A stretch of 64,000 bases of DNA, taken from contig NZ_JAUHJQ010000003.1 in NCBI RefSeq assembly GCF_030412965.1, positions 276,702-340,701 on the forward strand. The letters run 5' to 3'. Shown in pieces: positions 54,947 through 63,497 of the stretch. This DNA comes from Nocardioides oceani (GTDB taxonomy: Bacteria; Actinomycetota; Actinomycetes; Propionibacteriales; Nocardioidaceae). Within the stretch, counting starts at the first letter, position 1, and each line of letters starts with the position of its first letter. Below the pieces are notes generated by a model that saw only the letters and a program-made list of their open reading frames with translations, did no database searches and was not told the origin of the DNA. The position numbers and the translations under genes are program-made.

Positions 54947-57202
54947 GTGCTCGACACCGTGGCCGCTGCCGCCGAGGACCCCGCCCGTGACCAGCCCTGG
55001 GCCGACCTCGGCCTCAAGGCCGACGAGTACCGACGGATCCACGAGATCCTCGGTCGTCGCCCGACGAGCTCGGAGCTGGCGATGTACTCGGTGATGTGGA
55101 GCGAGCACTGCTCCTACAAGTCCTCCAAGGTCCACCTCAAGCAGTTCTCCGAGCTGCCGCAGGAGACGCCGCTCGGCAAGACCCTGGCCGGCATCGGCGA
55201 GAACGCCGGCGTGATCGACATCGGCCAGGGCTACGCGGTGACGTTCAAGGTGGAGAGCCACAACCACCCGTCGTACGTCGAGCCCTACCAGGGCGCCGCG
55301 ACCGGCGTCGGCGGCATCGTCCGCGACATCCTCGCGATGGGCGCCCGCCCGGTCGCCGTCATGGACCCGCTGCGCTTCGGCCCGCTCGACGCCGACGACA
55401 CCCACCGCGTGCTGCCCGGGATCGTGGCGGGCGTCGGCGGCTACGGCAACTGCCTGGGGCTGCCCAACATCGGCGGCGAGGCCGTCTTCGACGAGACCTA
55501 CCTCGGCAACCCGCTCGTCAACGCGCTGTGCGTCGGCGTGCTGCGCCACGAGGACCTGCACCTGGCCAAGGCGAGCGGCGTCGGCAACAAGGTCGTGCTG
55601 TACGGCGCGAAGACCGGCGGCGACGGCATCGGCGGTGTCTCGGTGCTGGCCTCGGAGACCTTCGACGCCGCCGAGGACGGCACCAGCGGCCCCGCGAAGC
55701 GTCCGGCCGTGCAGGTCGGCGACCCCTTCATGGAGAAGCTCCTCATCGAGTGCACCCTCGAGATCTTCGCGGCCGGCCTGGTCGCGGGCATCCAGGACCT
55801 CGGCGGCGCGGGCCTGTCCTGCGCCACCTCCGAGCTGGCCAGCGCCGGCGACGGCGGCATGCACGTCGACCTCGACCTGGTGCCGCTGCGCGACTCCACG
55901 CTCTCGCCCGAGGAGATCCTCATGAGCGAGTCGCAGGAGCGGATGATGGCGGTCGTCGAGCCCGGCGACGTGGAGGCGTTCCTCGCGATCTGCGCGAAGT
56001 GGGACGTCGACGCGACCGTCATCGGCGAGGTCACCGACACCGGCCGGCTCCACGTCGACTGGCACGGCCAGCGCGTCGTCGACGTGCCGCCGCGCTCGGT
56101 CGCGCACGAGGGCCCGACGTACCAGCGTCCCCTCGCCCGGCCCTCCTGGCAGGACGAGCTGCAGGCCGACCGCGCCGAGGACCTCCCGCGGCCGACGACG
56201 CCCGAGGAGCTGCGCGAGACGCTGCTGCGGATGGTCGCCAGCCCGAACCTGTGCGACAAGTCCTGGATCACAGACCAGTACGACCGCTACGTCCGCGGCA
56301 ACACCGTCCTCGCCCAGCCCTCCGACAGCGGCATGGTCCGCGTCGACGAGGAGACCAACCTCGGCGTGGCCGTCTCGACCGACTGCAACGGCCGGTTCGC
56401 CAAGCTCGACCCGTACGCCGGCGCGCAGCTCGCCCTCGCGGAGTCCTACCGCAACGTGGCGACCGGCGGCGCCGTCCCGCTCGCGATCTCCGACTGCCTC
56501 AACTTCGGCTCGCCGGAGGACCCGGCGGTCATGTGGCAGTTCGCCGAGGCCTGCCGCGGCCTCAAGGACGGGTGCGCCGAGCTCGGCATCCCGGTGACCG
56601 GCGGCAACGTCAGCCTCTACAACCAGACCGGCGAGACCGCGATCCTGCCGACCCCGGTCGTCGCGGTGCTCGGCGTCGTCGAGGACGTCACGCAGCGGAC
56701 CCCGTCGGCCTGGTCGGCCGCGGGCGAGTCCGTCTTCCTGCTCGGCGAGACCCGCGAGGAGCTCTCCGGCTCGGAGTGGGCGCACGTCGTGCACGGGCAC
56801 CTCGGCGGCCTCCCGCCGCGGGTCGACCTGGCCGCGGAGAAGGCGCTCGCCGCGCTGCTGCACGAGGGCGTCGGGCTGCTCACCAGCGCCCACGACGTCG
56901 CCGACGGCGGGCTCGCCCAGACCCTCGCCGAGGCCGCGATGCGGACCATGGTCGGCGTGACCGCGACCGTCCCGGGCGACCCGTTCGTCGGGCTGTTCGC
57001 GGAGTCGGCCGCCCGCGCGGTCGTCACCGTGCCGGCCGGCGACGCCGACCGCCTGCGCGACCTCGCCGCGCGCCACGGCGTACCCCTCACGGAGCTGGGC
57101 ACCACCGGCGGCGACTCCCTCGTCGTCGAGGGCGCCTTCGACGTGCCGCTGCTCGAGCTGCGGTCGGCGTGGATGGCCACGCTGCCGGCGGCTCTCGCCT
57201 GA
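54947..57202 (+). CDS. purL: FGAM synthase catalytic subunit PurL
   Basis: A 751-residue small-type PurL that converts FGAR to FGAM with ATP and ammonia from PurQ. Visible are [20 protein letters not shown] (catalytic His), [53 protein letters not shown], and in the second half [20 protein letters not shown] and [16 protein letters not shown]. The length fits the PurSQL system. It is the last purine gene here and lies 2.1 kb from purQ, with DUF3817 and the DUF1906 gene between. Confidence 0.97.
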   Translation: MLDTVAAAAEDPARDQPWADLGLKADEYRRIHEILGRRPTSSELAMYSVMWSEHCSYKSSKVHLKQFSELPQETPLGKTLAGIGENAGVIDIGQGYAVTFKVESHNHPSYVEPYQGAATGVGGIVRDILAMGARPVAVMDPLRFGPLDADDTHRVLPGIVAGVGGYGNCLGLPNIGGEAVFDETYLGNPLVNALCVGVLRHEDLHLAKASGVGNKVVLYGAKTGGDGIGGVSVLASETFDAAEDGTSGPAKRPAVQVGDPFMEKLLIECTLEIFAAGLVAGIQDLGGAGLSCATSELASAGDGGMHVDLDLVPLRDSTLSPEEILMSESQERMMAVVEPGDVEAFLAICAKWDVDATVIGEVTDTGRLHVDWHGQRVVDVPPRSVAHEGPTYQRPLARPSWQDELQADRAEDLPRPTTPEELRETLLRMVASPNLCDKSWITDQYDRYVRGNTVLAQPSDSGMVRVDEETNLGVAVSTDCNGRFAKLDPYAGAQLALAESYRNVATGGAVPLAISDCLNFGSPEDPAVMWQFAEACRGLKDGCAELGIPVTGGNVSLYNQTGETAILPTPVVAVLGVVEDVTQRTPSAWSAAGESVFLLGETREELSGSEWAHVVHGHLGGLPPRVDLAAEKALAALLHEGVGLLTSAHDVADGGLAQTLAEAAMRTMVGVTATVPGDPFVGLFAESAARAVVTVPAGDADRLRDLAARHGVPLTELGTTGGDSLVVEGAFDVPLLELRSAWMATLPAALA

Positions 57203-57221
57203 GTCGGGCCGCCTGAGTCGG

Positions 57222-57647
57222 GTGCCGGAGGACCTCGTGGTCACGGGGACGTGGACCGTCCCCGACGCCGAGCTGTCCGAACGGTTCTCGCGCTCGTCCG
57301 GCCCGGGCGGGCAGGGGGTCAACACGGCGGACTCGCGGGTGGAGCTGTCGTACGACGTCGCCGGCTCCGCCTCGCTGCCCGACCGGCTGCGCGACCGCGT
57401 CCTCGCCCGGCTCGCCGGACGGCTGGTCGACGGGGTGCTGACGATCGCGGCCAGCGAGCACCGCACCCAGCTGGCCAATCGGAGGGCCGCGCGGGAACGA
57501 ATGGCCTCCGTGCTCCGTGACGCCTGCGCCCCGCCCCCGCCGAGCCGGCGACCGACCCGGCCGACCCGCGGTTCGAAGGAGCGGCGGCTGTCGGCCAAGA
57601 AGCGGCGCGGGGAGACCAAGCGGGGCCGGCAGGGGCGGTTCGAGTGA
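57222..57647 (+). CDS. ArfB-like peptidyl-tRNA hydrolase
   Basis: A 141-residue protein with the GGQ motif of release factors in RSSGPGGQGVNTADSRVELS and a basic C-terminal tail (GSKERRLSAKKRRGETKRGR), as in ArfB/YaeJ, which frees ribosomes stalled on truncated mRNA by inserting the tail into the empty mRNA channel. The GTG at 57222 is given; a GTG at 57237 has GGAGG 5 nt upstream and may be the true start. Its stop overlaps the next start (GTGA). Confidence 0.88.
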   Translation: MPEDLVVTGTWTVPDAELSERFSRSSGPGGQGVNTADSRVELSYDVAGSASLPDRLRDRVLARLAGRLVDGVLTIAASEHRTQLANRRAARERMASVLRDACAPPPPSRRPTRPTRGSKERRLSAKKRRGETKRGRQGRFE

Positions 57648-58525
57648 GGGCCACCCGGCGTGGGCTCCTCGGCGGCGGCCTGGTCGCGGGCGTGGGTATC
57701 GGGACGCTGGCCGCCTGCAGCGAGGGCGAGCCGCCGACCACCACCAGGAGGAGCGAGGGCGTGACCGGAGCACCGACGACCCCCGAGCGGCGACGCATCG
57801 AGTACGGCCAGGACCCCTCCCAGTTCGGCGAGCTGCACCTGCCGTCCGGCGAACCGCGCGGCGTCGTGGTCGTGGTGCACGGCGGGTTCTGGCGCTCGCA
57901 GTACGACCTGTCGCTCGGCACCCCGCTCGCCGTGGACCTGGCCCGGCGCGGGTGGGCGGCGTGGAACATCGAGTACCGCCGGGTCGGCTCGGGTCCCGGC
58001 GGGGGCGGCGGCGCGCCCGAGACGTTCGACGACATCGCCGCGGCCGTCGACGCGTTGCGGGAGACCGGCCTGGACCTGTCGACCGTCGTCGCGGTCGGCC
58101 ACTCCGCCGGCGGCCACCTCGCCGCCTGGGCCGCCTCGCGGACGCGCGACGAGCGCTGGGCCGGCGGGGTCGGGCTGACCGGCATCGTCTCCCAGGCGGG
58201 CGTGCTCGACCTCCGCCGGGCGATCAGCGAGGGCGTCGGCCAGACGGCCGTGCCGGACCTGCTGGGCACCGACCCCGACCCGGCCGCCGTCGACCCGGCC
58301 TACGACCCGCAGCAGCAGCTGCCCCTCGACGTACCGCTCTGGTGCGTGCACGGCCGCGAGGACGACATCGTCCCGATCAACCAGTCCGAGGAGTACGTCG
58401 CCGCCGCGACCGCCGCCGGCGCCTCGGCCGAGCTGGTCGCCGTCGACGGCGACCACTTCGTCGTCATCGACCCCGCCGGCGACGCCTGGGCCCGGATCGT
58501 CGCCATCCTCGACGCCCTCGCCTGA
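57644..58525 (+). CDS. exported alpha/beta hydrolase (BD-FAE/formamidase-like)
   Basis: A 293-residue hydrolase. The N-terminus combines a twin-arginine-like start (RATRRGLLGGGLVAG) and a lipobox (TLAAC), so it is probably a lipid-anchored Tat or Sec substrate. The fold has the oxyanion motif VVVHGGFWRSQYD, nucleophile VGHSAGGHLAAW, acid in HGREDDIVPINQS and His in VDGDHFVVID. HGGFW and GHSAGGHL are typical of arylformamidase-like esterases. It is coupled to the ArfB-like gene. The repeat array begins right after its stop. Confidence 0.85.
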   Translation: MRATRRGLLGGGLVAGVGIGTLAACSEGEPPTTTRRSEGVTGAPTTPERRRIEYGQDPSQFGELHLPSGEPRGVVVVVHGGFWRSQYDLSLGTPLAVDLARRGWAAWNIEYRRVGSGPGGGGGAPETFDDIAAAVDALRETGLDLSTVVAVGHSAGGHLAAWAASRTRDERWAGGVGLTGIVSQAGVLDLRRAISEGVGQTAVPDLLGTDPDPAAVDPAYDPQQQLPLDVPLWCVHGREDDIVPINQSEEYVAAATAAGASAELVAVDGDHFVVIDPAGDAWARIVAILDALA

Positions 58526-59085
58526 CCCCGCTGGCCGAGCGACTCCGCCGGTCGAGCAGAGAGCCCTGGCGGGCGTCGTCGAGCTCCCGCTGGTCGAGCA
58601 GCGAGCGCCAGCGAGCGTCGTCGAGACCCGGTGAGGGTGCGTGCGGTGCTGGGTACGTCGCGGGGTTTCGACACGGTCGGGGCTGGGGCGCCTCCCTGCT
58701 CAACCAGCGGTGGACTCCTGCTGGTCGAGCAGCGAGCCCCGGCGAGCGTCGTCGAGACCCGGTGAGGGTGCTTGCGGTGCTGGGTACGTCGCGGGGTTTC
58801 GACACGGTCGGCGCTGGGGCGCCTCCCTGCTCAACCAGCGGTGGACTCCTGCTGGTCGAGCAGCGAGCGCCAGCGAGCGTCGTCGAGACCCGGTGAGGTG
58901 CGCAGGGCCTTGCGGTGGGCGGTGGCGGACTCCTGCTGGTCGAGCAGCGAGCGCCAGCGAGCGTCGTCGAGACCCGGTGAGGTGCGCAGGGCGTTGCGGT
59001 GGTCGCGGGCGCTCGGCTGGTCGAGGGGCGCGCGCTCGTGGCTGCCCCACCGCGACCACCCACCGCCCGCCGCCCGCAGGCCGCC
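58526..59085. repeat. composite dispersed-repeat array
   Basis: This gene-free stretch (58526-59097) is made of repeats. Four copies of a 47 bp unit starting CTGGTCGAGCAGCGAG and ending GTCGTCGAGACCCGGTGAGG lie at 58590, 58721, 58852 and 58936. Between the first three, opposite-facing units (GGTTTCGACACGG.. to CTGCTCAACCAGCGG) occur at 58665-58710 and 58796-58841, giving a 131 bp direct period. A degenerate copy starts near 58535. I see no credible gene in it. Confidence 0.9.
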
Positions 59086-59091
59086 TAGCCT
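59086..59091 (+). promoter_or_regulatory. -10 hexamer for the short SDR-like gene
   Basis: TAGCCT ends 6 nt before the GTG at 59098, identical to the purC arrangement. Confidence 0.5.
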
Positions 59092-59097
59092 GAGGGC

Positions 59098-59520
59098 GTG
59101 CTGCTGCGGTGGAGGCTGGGCGTCGTGGTCGGCGGCGGGACCGGGGTGGGGCACGAGGTCTGCCTGCGGCTGGCTCGGTCGGGGTCGGGGGTGCTCGTGG
59201 TCGACCCCGACGCGGCGGCGGCCGAGGTGACGGCGGCGGAGGTGCGGCGCAGCCGGGTGTCGGGCTGGACGCTGCAGGCCGACCCGGCGACCGAGCCGGC
59301 CGACGACCAGCTGGTCGCGGGCCGGGCCCGGGACCTCGGCGGCGCCGACCTCCTGGTGACCTCCGGCATGACCGCGCGGGCGGCGCTCGCCCTGGGCCGC
59401 GCGCTGCTCATCGAGCCGGTCCTCGTCCCAGGCCCGCGCGACCTCGACGCGAGCCGCACCGCGGCCGCCGTGCTCGGCCTCCTGCGCGACGCCGACCCGG
59501 GCGCCGTCGTCGTCCTCTAG
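59098..59520 (+). CDS. short Rossmann-fold (SDR-like) protein
   Basis: A 140-residue protein. It opens with an SDR-like nucleotide-binding loop, VVVGGGTGVGHEVCLRLARS, and LVVDPDAAAAEV, then diverges; no Ser-Tyr-Lys catalytic set is present, and it is about half the normal SDR length. It may be a non-enzymatic remnant or a small NAD-binding protein. The well-placed -10, codon bias and intact frame suggest it is expressed. Its last 4 nt overlap the converging glycosylase gene. Confidence 0.6.
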   Translation: MLLRWRLGVVVGGGTGVGHEVCLRLARSGSGVLVVDPDAAAAEVTAAEVRRSRVSGWTLQADPATEPADDQLVAGRARDLGGADLLVTSGMTARAALALGRALLIEPVLVPGPRDLDASRTAAAVLGLLRDADPGAVVVL

Positions 59521-60353
59521 CGCGCCGCCGGCGACGTGAGCGTGCGGGCCTCCGGCCCGGGGCCGGGCTGGCAGTGCGGGCACCACCAGGTACGCCGGTT
59601 GGCGGGGTCGTTCGGGACCTCCGGCACCACCTCGACCCGGGTGCCGCACCGCAGGCACGGCCGCCCGGCCCGCCCGGACACCCAGTGCGACTCGCCCTTG
59701 CGGCCGACGCCGGTCGTGACCTGGTAGGCACCCTCGACGGTCGCCGAGTGCACCAGCGCCCGGGCCCCCAGCGCGACGAGCCGCTCGACGTCGACGTCGC
59801 CGATCGGCGTCCAGGGGCTGCGGCCGACGAGGAAGGCCAGCTCGTTGGCCCACAGGTTGCCCCAGCCGGCGACCTTGCGCTGGTCGAGCAGCGCGGACAC
59901 GAGCGGCACGGCGGGCTCGGCGCGCAGGCGGCGTACGGCCTCCTCGGCGTCCCAGTCCGCCCGCAGCGGGTCCGGTCCGAGGTGGCCGACCAGCTCGTGC
60001 TCGCGGGCGGTCTCGACGAGCTCCACCTCGTGCAGCTTCAGCCCGTACGCCGTGTGGCCGGCGTCGGTCGCGAGCACGATCCGCACGTCCGGCATGAGCC
60101 TGCGGGGCAGCTGCTTGCCGGGGCCGGTGACCGACCAGGAGCCGTCCATCAGCAGGTGGGTGTGCAGGGTGGCCCCTCCGCTGAACCGGGTGAGCAGGTG
60201 CTTGCCGTGCGTCGCGTGCTCCAGCACGACACGCCCGGCGAGGTCCCGCGTGGCGAGCCGGGGCAGGCGCAGGTCGCTGCGCACGATGGTCCGCCCGCGG
60301 AGCGGCCGGTCGAGCCGCCGCGCCAGCTTGTAGACGCTGTCCCCCTCCGGCAC
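59517..60353 (-). CDS. Fpg/Nei-family DNA glycosylase
   Basis: A 278-residue base-excision repair enzyme that removes oxidised bases and cuts the abasic site. The N-terminal MPEGDSVYKLARRL provides catalytic Pro2 and Glu3, the Nei-type start. The helix-two-turn-helix domain includes ALLDQRKVAGWGNLWANELA. The C-terminal zinc finger is CLRCGTRV...WWCPHCQ with four Cys. It resembles actinobacterial Nei2 (endonuclease VIII). The GTG at 60353 is set by the MPEGD start. Confidence 0.92.
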   Translation of the reverse strand: MPEGDSVYKLARRLDRPLRGRTIVRSDLRLPRLATRDLAGRVVLEHATHGKHLLTRFSGGATLHTHLLMDGSWSVTGPGKQLPRRLMPDVRIVLATDAGHTAYGLKLHEVELVETAREHELVGHLGPDPLRADWDAEEAVRRLRAEPAVPLVSALLDQRKVAGWGNLWANELAFLVGRSPWTPIGDVDVERLVALGARALVHSATVEGAYQVTTGVGRKGESHWVSGRAGRPCLRCGTRVEVVPEVPNDPANRRTWWCPHCQPGPGPEARTLTSPAAR

Positions 60354-60411
60354 CCCGCCATCCTCCGGGGCCCGGTCAAGCCCGCGGGCGGGGGAGGCCG
60401 GCGGCGGAACC

Positions 60412-60417
60412 TATCCT
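60412..60417 (+). promoter_or_regulatory. -10 hexamer for the sterol-carrier-like gene
   Basis: TATCCT ends 7 nt before the GTG at 60425 and only 1 nt before a GTG at 60419, which favours the later start. Confidence 0.5.
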
Positions 60418-60424
60418 CGTGACC

Positions 60425-60805
60425 GTGCCCGCACGACTCCGCCCCGCCGACCCCGCCGACGTGTCCGCCGCCCTCGCGCGGGTCCGCGCGGACGAGTCCG
60501 GCAGGGGCGAGAAGGGCGACCTCCGGCTGCTCGTCAAGCACTACCTGGCGCTCCTCGAGACCCGCGCGCCGGGCCACTCGGTGGAGGTGCGGGTGCCGCC
60601 CTACGCCGCGGTCCAGGTGGTCCCGGGCGTCCGGCACACCCGCGGCACCCCGCCCGCGGTGGTCGAGACCGACGCCGCGACGATCATCGCGCTGGCCACC
60701 GGCGAGCTGACCTGGCACGAGGCCGAGCAGGCCGGCCGGGTCCGGGCGAGCGGCGAGCGGGCCGACCTGTCGCCGTACCTGCCGCTGCACCGCTCGATGT
60801 CTTGA
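60425..60805 (+). CDS. sterol carrier family protein (SCP2-like)
   Basis: A 126-residue protein matching the small actinobacterial sterol-carrier-like family: LRLLVKHYLALLETRAPGHS, VEVRVPPYAAVQVVPGVRHT, RGTPPAVVETDAATIIALAT and GRVRASGERADLSPYLPLHR. This resembles the C-terminal domain of mycothiol-dependent maleylpyruvate isomerase-type proteins but stands alone. It may bind a lipid or thiol ligand. Start choice follows the -10 spacing. The peptidase gene begins 15 bp downstream with its own -10. Confidence 0.82.
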   Translation: MPARLRPADPADVSAALARVRADESGRGEKGDLRLLVKHYLALLETRAPGHSVEVRVPPYAAVQVVPGVRHTRGTPPAVVETDAATIIALATGELTWHEAEQAGRVRASGERADLSPYLPLHRSMS

Positions 60806-60807
60806 CC

Positions 60808-60813
60808 TAGCGT
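60808..60813 (+). promoter_or_regulatory. -10 hexamer for the M20 peptidase gene
   Basis: TAGCGT ends 7 nt before the ATG at 60821. It overlaps no coding sequence, because the upstream gene stops at 60805. Confidence 0.5.
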
Positions 60814-60820
60814 TGCGCGC

Positions 60821-62182
60821 ATGACGACCCGCCCCACCACCGACGAGCTGCGCGCCAAGGTCACCGAGGTCCTGCCGGGCCTGAGGAAGGACCTGGAGGA
60901 CCTCGTCCGCATCGAGTCCGTCAGCGCCGACCCCGCCCGCGCCGGCGAGGTGCAGCGCAGCGCCGAGGCGGTCGCCGAGCTGTTCCGCGCGGAGGGCTTC
61001 CAGACCGTCGACATCGTCAGCGCCGAGGGCGGCGCGCCCGCCGTCATCGCGCACAAGGCCGGCCCCGAGGGCGCGCCGACCGTGCTGCTCTACGCCCACC
61101 ACGACGTGCAGCCCGAGAACGACCACGCCGACTGGGACTCCCCGCCCTTCGAGCCGACCGAGCGCGACGGGCGGCTCTTCGCGCGCGGCGCGGCGGACGA
61201 CAAGGCCGGTATCGCCGCCCACCTCGGCGCGCTCCGCGTCTTCGGCGACGACCTGCCGGTGAGCGTCACGATGTTCATCGAGGGCGAGGAGGAGGTCGGC
61301 TCGGAGTCGCTGCCCGCGCTGCTGCGCGAGCACCAGGAGCGGCTGCGCTCCGACGTCATCGTCATCGCCGACTCCGGCAACTGGGACATCGGCGAGCCGG
61401 CGCTCACCACCAGCCTGCGCGGCCTGGTCCGCGCCGACATCGAGGTCCGCACCCTCACCCACGCCGTCCACTCCGGCATGTGGGGCGGCCTCGTGCCGGA
61501 CTCCCTCATCGCGCTCTCCCGGGTCATCGCGAGCCTCCACGACGACGAGGGCAACGTCGCCGTCGCCGGCCTGCACAGCGGCCCGGCGGCCGACGTGGAG
61601 TACCCCGAGGAGCGGCTCCGCGCCGAGTCCGGCGCCCTCCCCGACGTGCACTGGATCGGCAGCGGCTCGACCGTGGAGCGGCTCTGGACCAAGCCGGCGC
61701 TGTCCATCACCGGGCTCGACGCCCCCAAGGTCGAGGGCGCCAGCAACACCCTCGTCCCGGCCGCCCGGGCCAAGATCAGCCTGCGCATCGCGCCCGGCGA
61801 CACCACCGAGAACGCCGTCGCCCGCCTGCGCGAGCACCTCGAGGCCCACGTCCCGTGGGGCGCCCGGCTCACCTTCACCGTCGTCGACACCGGCGGGGCC
61901 ACGCAGATCGACGCGACCGGCCCGGCGTACGACGCCGCGCGCGAGGCGTTCACCGAGGCCTGGGACGGCACCGCGCCGGTCGACATGGGCGTCGGCGGGT
62001 CGATCCCGTTCATCGCGGAGTTCCTCGAGGCGTTCCCCCGGGCCAGCGTGCTCGTGACCGGCGTCGAGGACCCCGACACCCGGGCGCACGGCGCGAACGA
62101 GGGCCTGCACCTGGCCGAGTTCGAGCGGGTCGTGCTCGCCGAGACGCTGCTCCTGGACCGCCTGGGCATCCTGGAGGTGTGA
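60821..62182 (+). CDS. M20/M25/M40-family dipeptidase
   Basis: A 453-residue zinc metallopeptidase. The catalytic domain has LLYAHHDVQPENDHADWDSP (Zn His, catalytic Asp), LFARGAADDKAGI (bridging Asp), FIEGEEEVGSESLPALL (general base Glu and Zn Glu), IADSGNWDIG (Zn Asp) and the C-terminal Zn His in RAHGANEGL. The lid/dimer domain is in the middle (about 190-320). It probably hydrolyses dipeptides or N-acyl amino acids. The stop overlaps the PucR start. Confidence 0.92.
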   Translation: MTTRPTTDELRAKVTEVLPGLRKDLEDLVRIESVSADPARAGEVQRSAEAVAELFRAEGFQTVDIVSAEGGAPAVIAHKAGPEGAPTVLLYAHHDVQPENDHADWDSPPFEPTERDGRLFARGAADDKAGIAAHLGALRVFGDDLPVSVTMFIEGEEEVGSESLPALLREHQERLRSDVIVIADSGNWDIGEPALTTSLRGLVRADIEVRTLTHAVHSGMWGGLVPDSLIALSRVIASLHDDEGNVAVAGLHSGPAADVEYPEERLRAESGALPDVHWIGSGSTVERLWTKPALSITGLDAPKVEGASNTLVPAARAKISLRIAPGDTTENAVARLREHLEAHVPWGARLTFTVVDTGGATQIDATGPAYDAAREAFTEAWDGTAPVDMGVGGSIPFIAEFLEAFPRASVLVTGVEDPDTRAHGANEGLHLAEFERVVLAETLLLDRLGILEV

Positions 62183-63354
62183 TCGCCGCCACCCACGCCG
62201 CCCTGCTCGAGCACCGGCGGGCGCGGGTGGAGGTCCTGACCGACCGGCTCGTCGCGACCATCGAGGCGGCCAACCCCGGCTACCGCGCCACCGGGCTCGT
62301 CCCGCATGCCGACCTGCGGCGCTCCTGCCACGACAACGTCGTCCGCGCGCTGGAGCTCCTCGGCGGCCCCGCGCCGGGGGAGGGCGGTCTCGACCCGGCC
62401 GACGACCCGGCGTACGACGCGGCGCGCGCGACCGGTCGGCGCCGCGCCGAGCAAGGGCTGCCCCTCGACGACGTCCTCCGCTCCTTCCGGCTCGGCGGCC
62501 GGCTGATCTGGGAGGACCTCGTCGACCAGGTCGGTGAGTCGCTCCCCGGCGCGGAGGTCCGCGAGGTCGGGACCCGGCTGTGGGAGGTCATCGACGAGAC
62601 GTCCGCGCAGGTCGCCGCGGCCTACCACGCCGCCGAGCGGGCGGCCGTCCGCGCCGACGAGCAGCTGCGGGCCGAGCTGTGGGAGGGCCTGCTGAGCGGC
62701 CGTGGGGAGGACCCGGGGTTCGCCCACGAGGCGGCGCGGATCCTCGACCTCCCGGTCGCCGGGCGGTACGTCGTCCTCACCGGCCCCGCGCTCGACCCCG
62801 ACCGGCAGCAGTCGGCCCTTGCGCCGCTCCGCTCCTGCTGGGTACGCCGCACGGGCGGCGCCGTCGGGCTGGTGCTGGTCGGGGCGGGTCGGGCGGGGGA
62901 GGTGCACGACGCGCTCCGCCCGGTCGACAGCCCGCTCGGCGCCTCGGTCGTCGTGGCGGGCCTCGCCGGGGTCGGCACCGGCTTCCGACAGGCGTCGGTC
63001 GCGCTGCGGACCCTCGCGGGCGAGCCGGGGCTGGCGGCGTTCGACGAGCGGCTGCCCGAGGCGCTGCTGCTCACCGCGCCGGAGGTCGCGGGCCGGCTGG
63101 TCGCGGTGTGGCTGGGCCCACTGCTCGCGGCCGGCGGCGGGGAGCTCGACGCGCTGCTGGAGACGCTCGAGGCGTGGGTCGCCACCGGCGGCTCCGCGAC
63201 GCACACCGCCGCACGGGCGCACTGCCACCGCAACACCGTGCTCAACCGGCTGCGCCGGGTCTCCACGTTGACCGGCCACGACCTCGTCGACGTCGTGCCG
63301 CCGGTCGAGCTGGCGCTGGCCCTGCGCGCCCACCGCGCCGGCCTGCCTCAGTAG
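62179..63354 (+). CDS. PucR-family transcriptional regulator
   Basis: A 391-residue regulator. The N-terminal half is a helical sensor region typical of actinobacterial PucR-like proteins (RTGRRRAEQGLPLDDVLRSF-like, here ATGRRRAEQGLPLDDVLRSF, and RLGGRLIWEDLVDQVG). A central GGDEF-like domain follows. The C-terminal HTH_30 is ATHTAARAHCHRNTVLNRLR then RVSTLTGHDL. PucR proteins control purine or other nitrogen catabolic genes. It starts on the M20 stop (GTGA), and an oxidoreductase of the xanthine dehydrogenase family follows. Confidence 0.88.
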   Translation: MIAATHAALLEHRRARVEVLTDRLVATIEAANPGYRATGLVPHADLRRSCHDNVVRALELLGGPAPGEGGLDPADDPAYDAARATGRRRAEQGLPLDDVLRSFRLGGRLIWEDLVDQVGESLPGAEVREVGTRLWEVIDETSAQVAAAYHAAERAAVRADEQLRAELWEGLLSGRGEDPGFAHEAARILDLPVAGRYVVLTGPALDPDRQQSALAPLRSCWVRRTGGAVGLVLVGAGRAGEVHDALRPVDSPLGASVVVAGLAGVGTGFRQASVALRTLAGEPGLAAFDERLPEALLLTAPEVAGRLVAVWLGPLLAAGGGELDALLETLEAWVATGGSATHTAARAHCHRNTVLNRLRRVSTLTGHDLVDVVPPVELALALRAHRAGLPQ

Positions 63355-63392
63355 CCGCCACGCGGTGTGCGGAGTGCACAGACCCATCCGTT

Positions 63393-63445
63393 GAATCGTG
63401 GGCGACGAAGGCATGGTGTGGCGACGGTCACCCGTGCCACGATTC
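63393..63445. promoter_or_regulatory. inverted repeat upstream of the molybdenum hydroxylase gene
   Basis: GAATCGTGG (63393-63401) and CCACGATTC (63437-63445) are perfect 9 bp arms 35 bp apart, within the 143 bp between the PucR gene and the oxidoreductase start. The spacing would suit two half-sites looped by one regulator. Confidence 0.55.
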
Positions 63446-63497
63446 GACACTCGGGCTGGCGTTGTAAAGCCCGGTGACCTCTCGGGAAGGACCACGC

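Noticed and set aside
58590..58982. CRISPR or integron-like cassette array at 58.6-59.0 kb.
   Set aside because: The intervals are themselves repeated, units alternate in orientation, and there is no integrase or cas gene.
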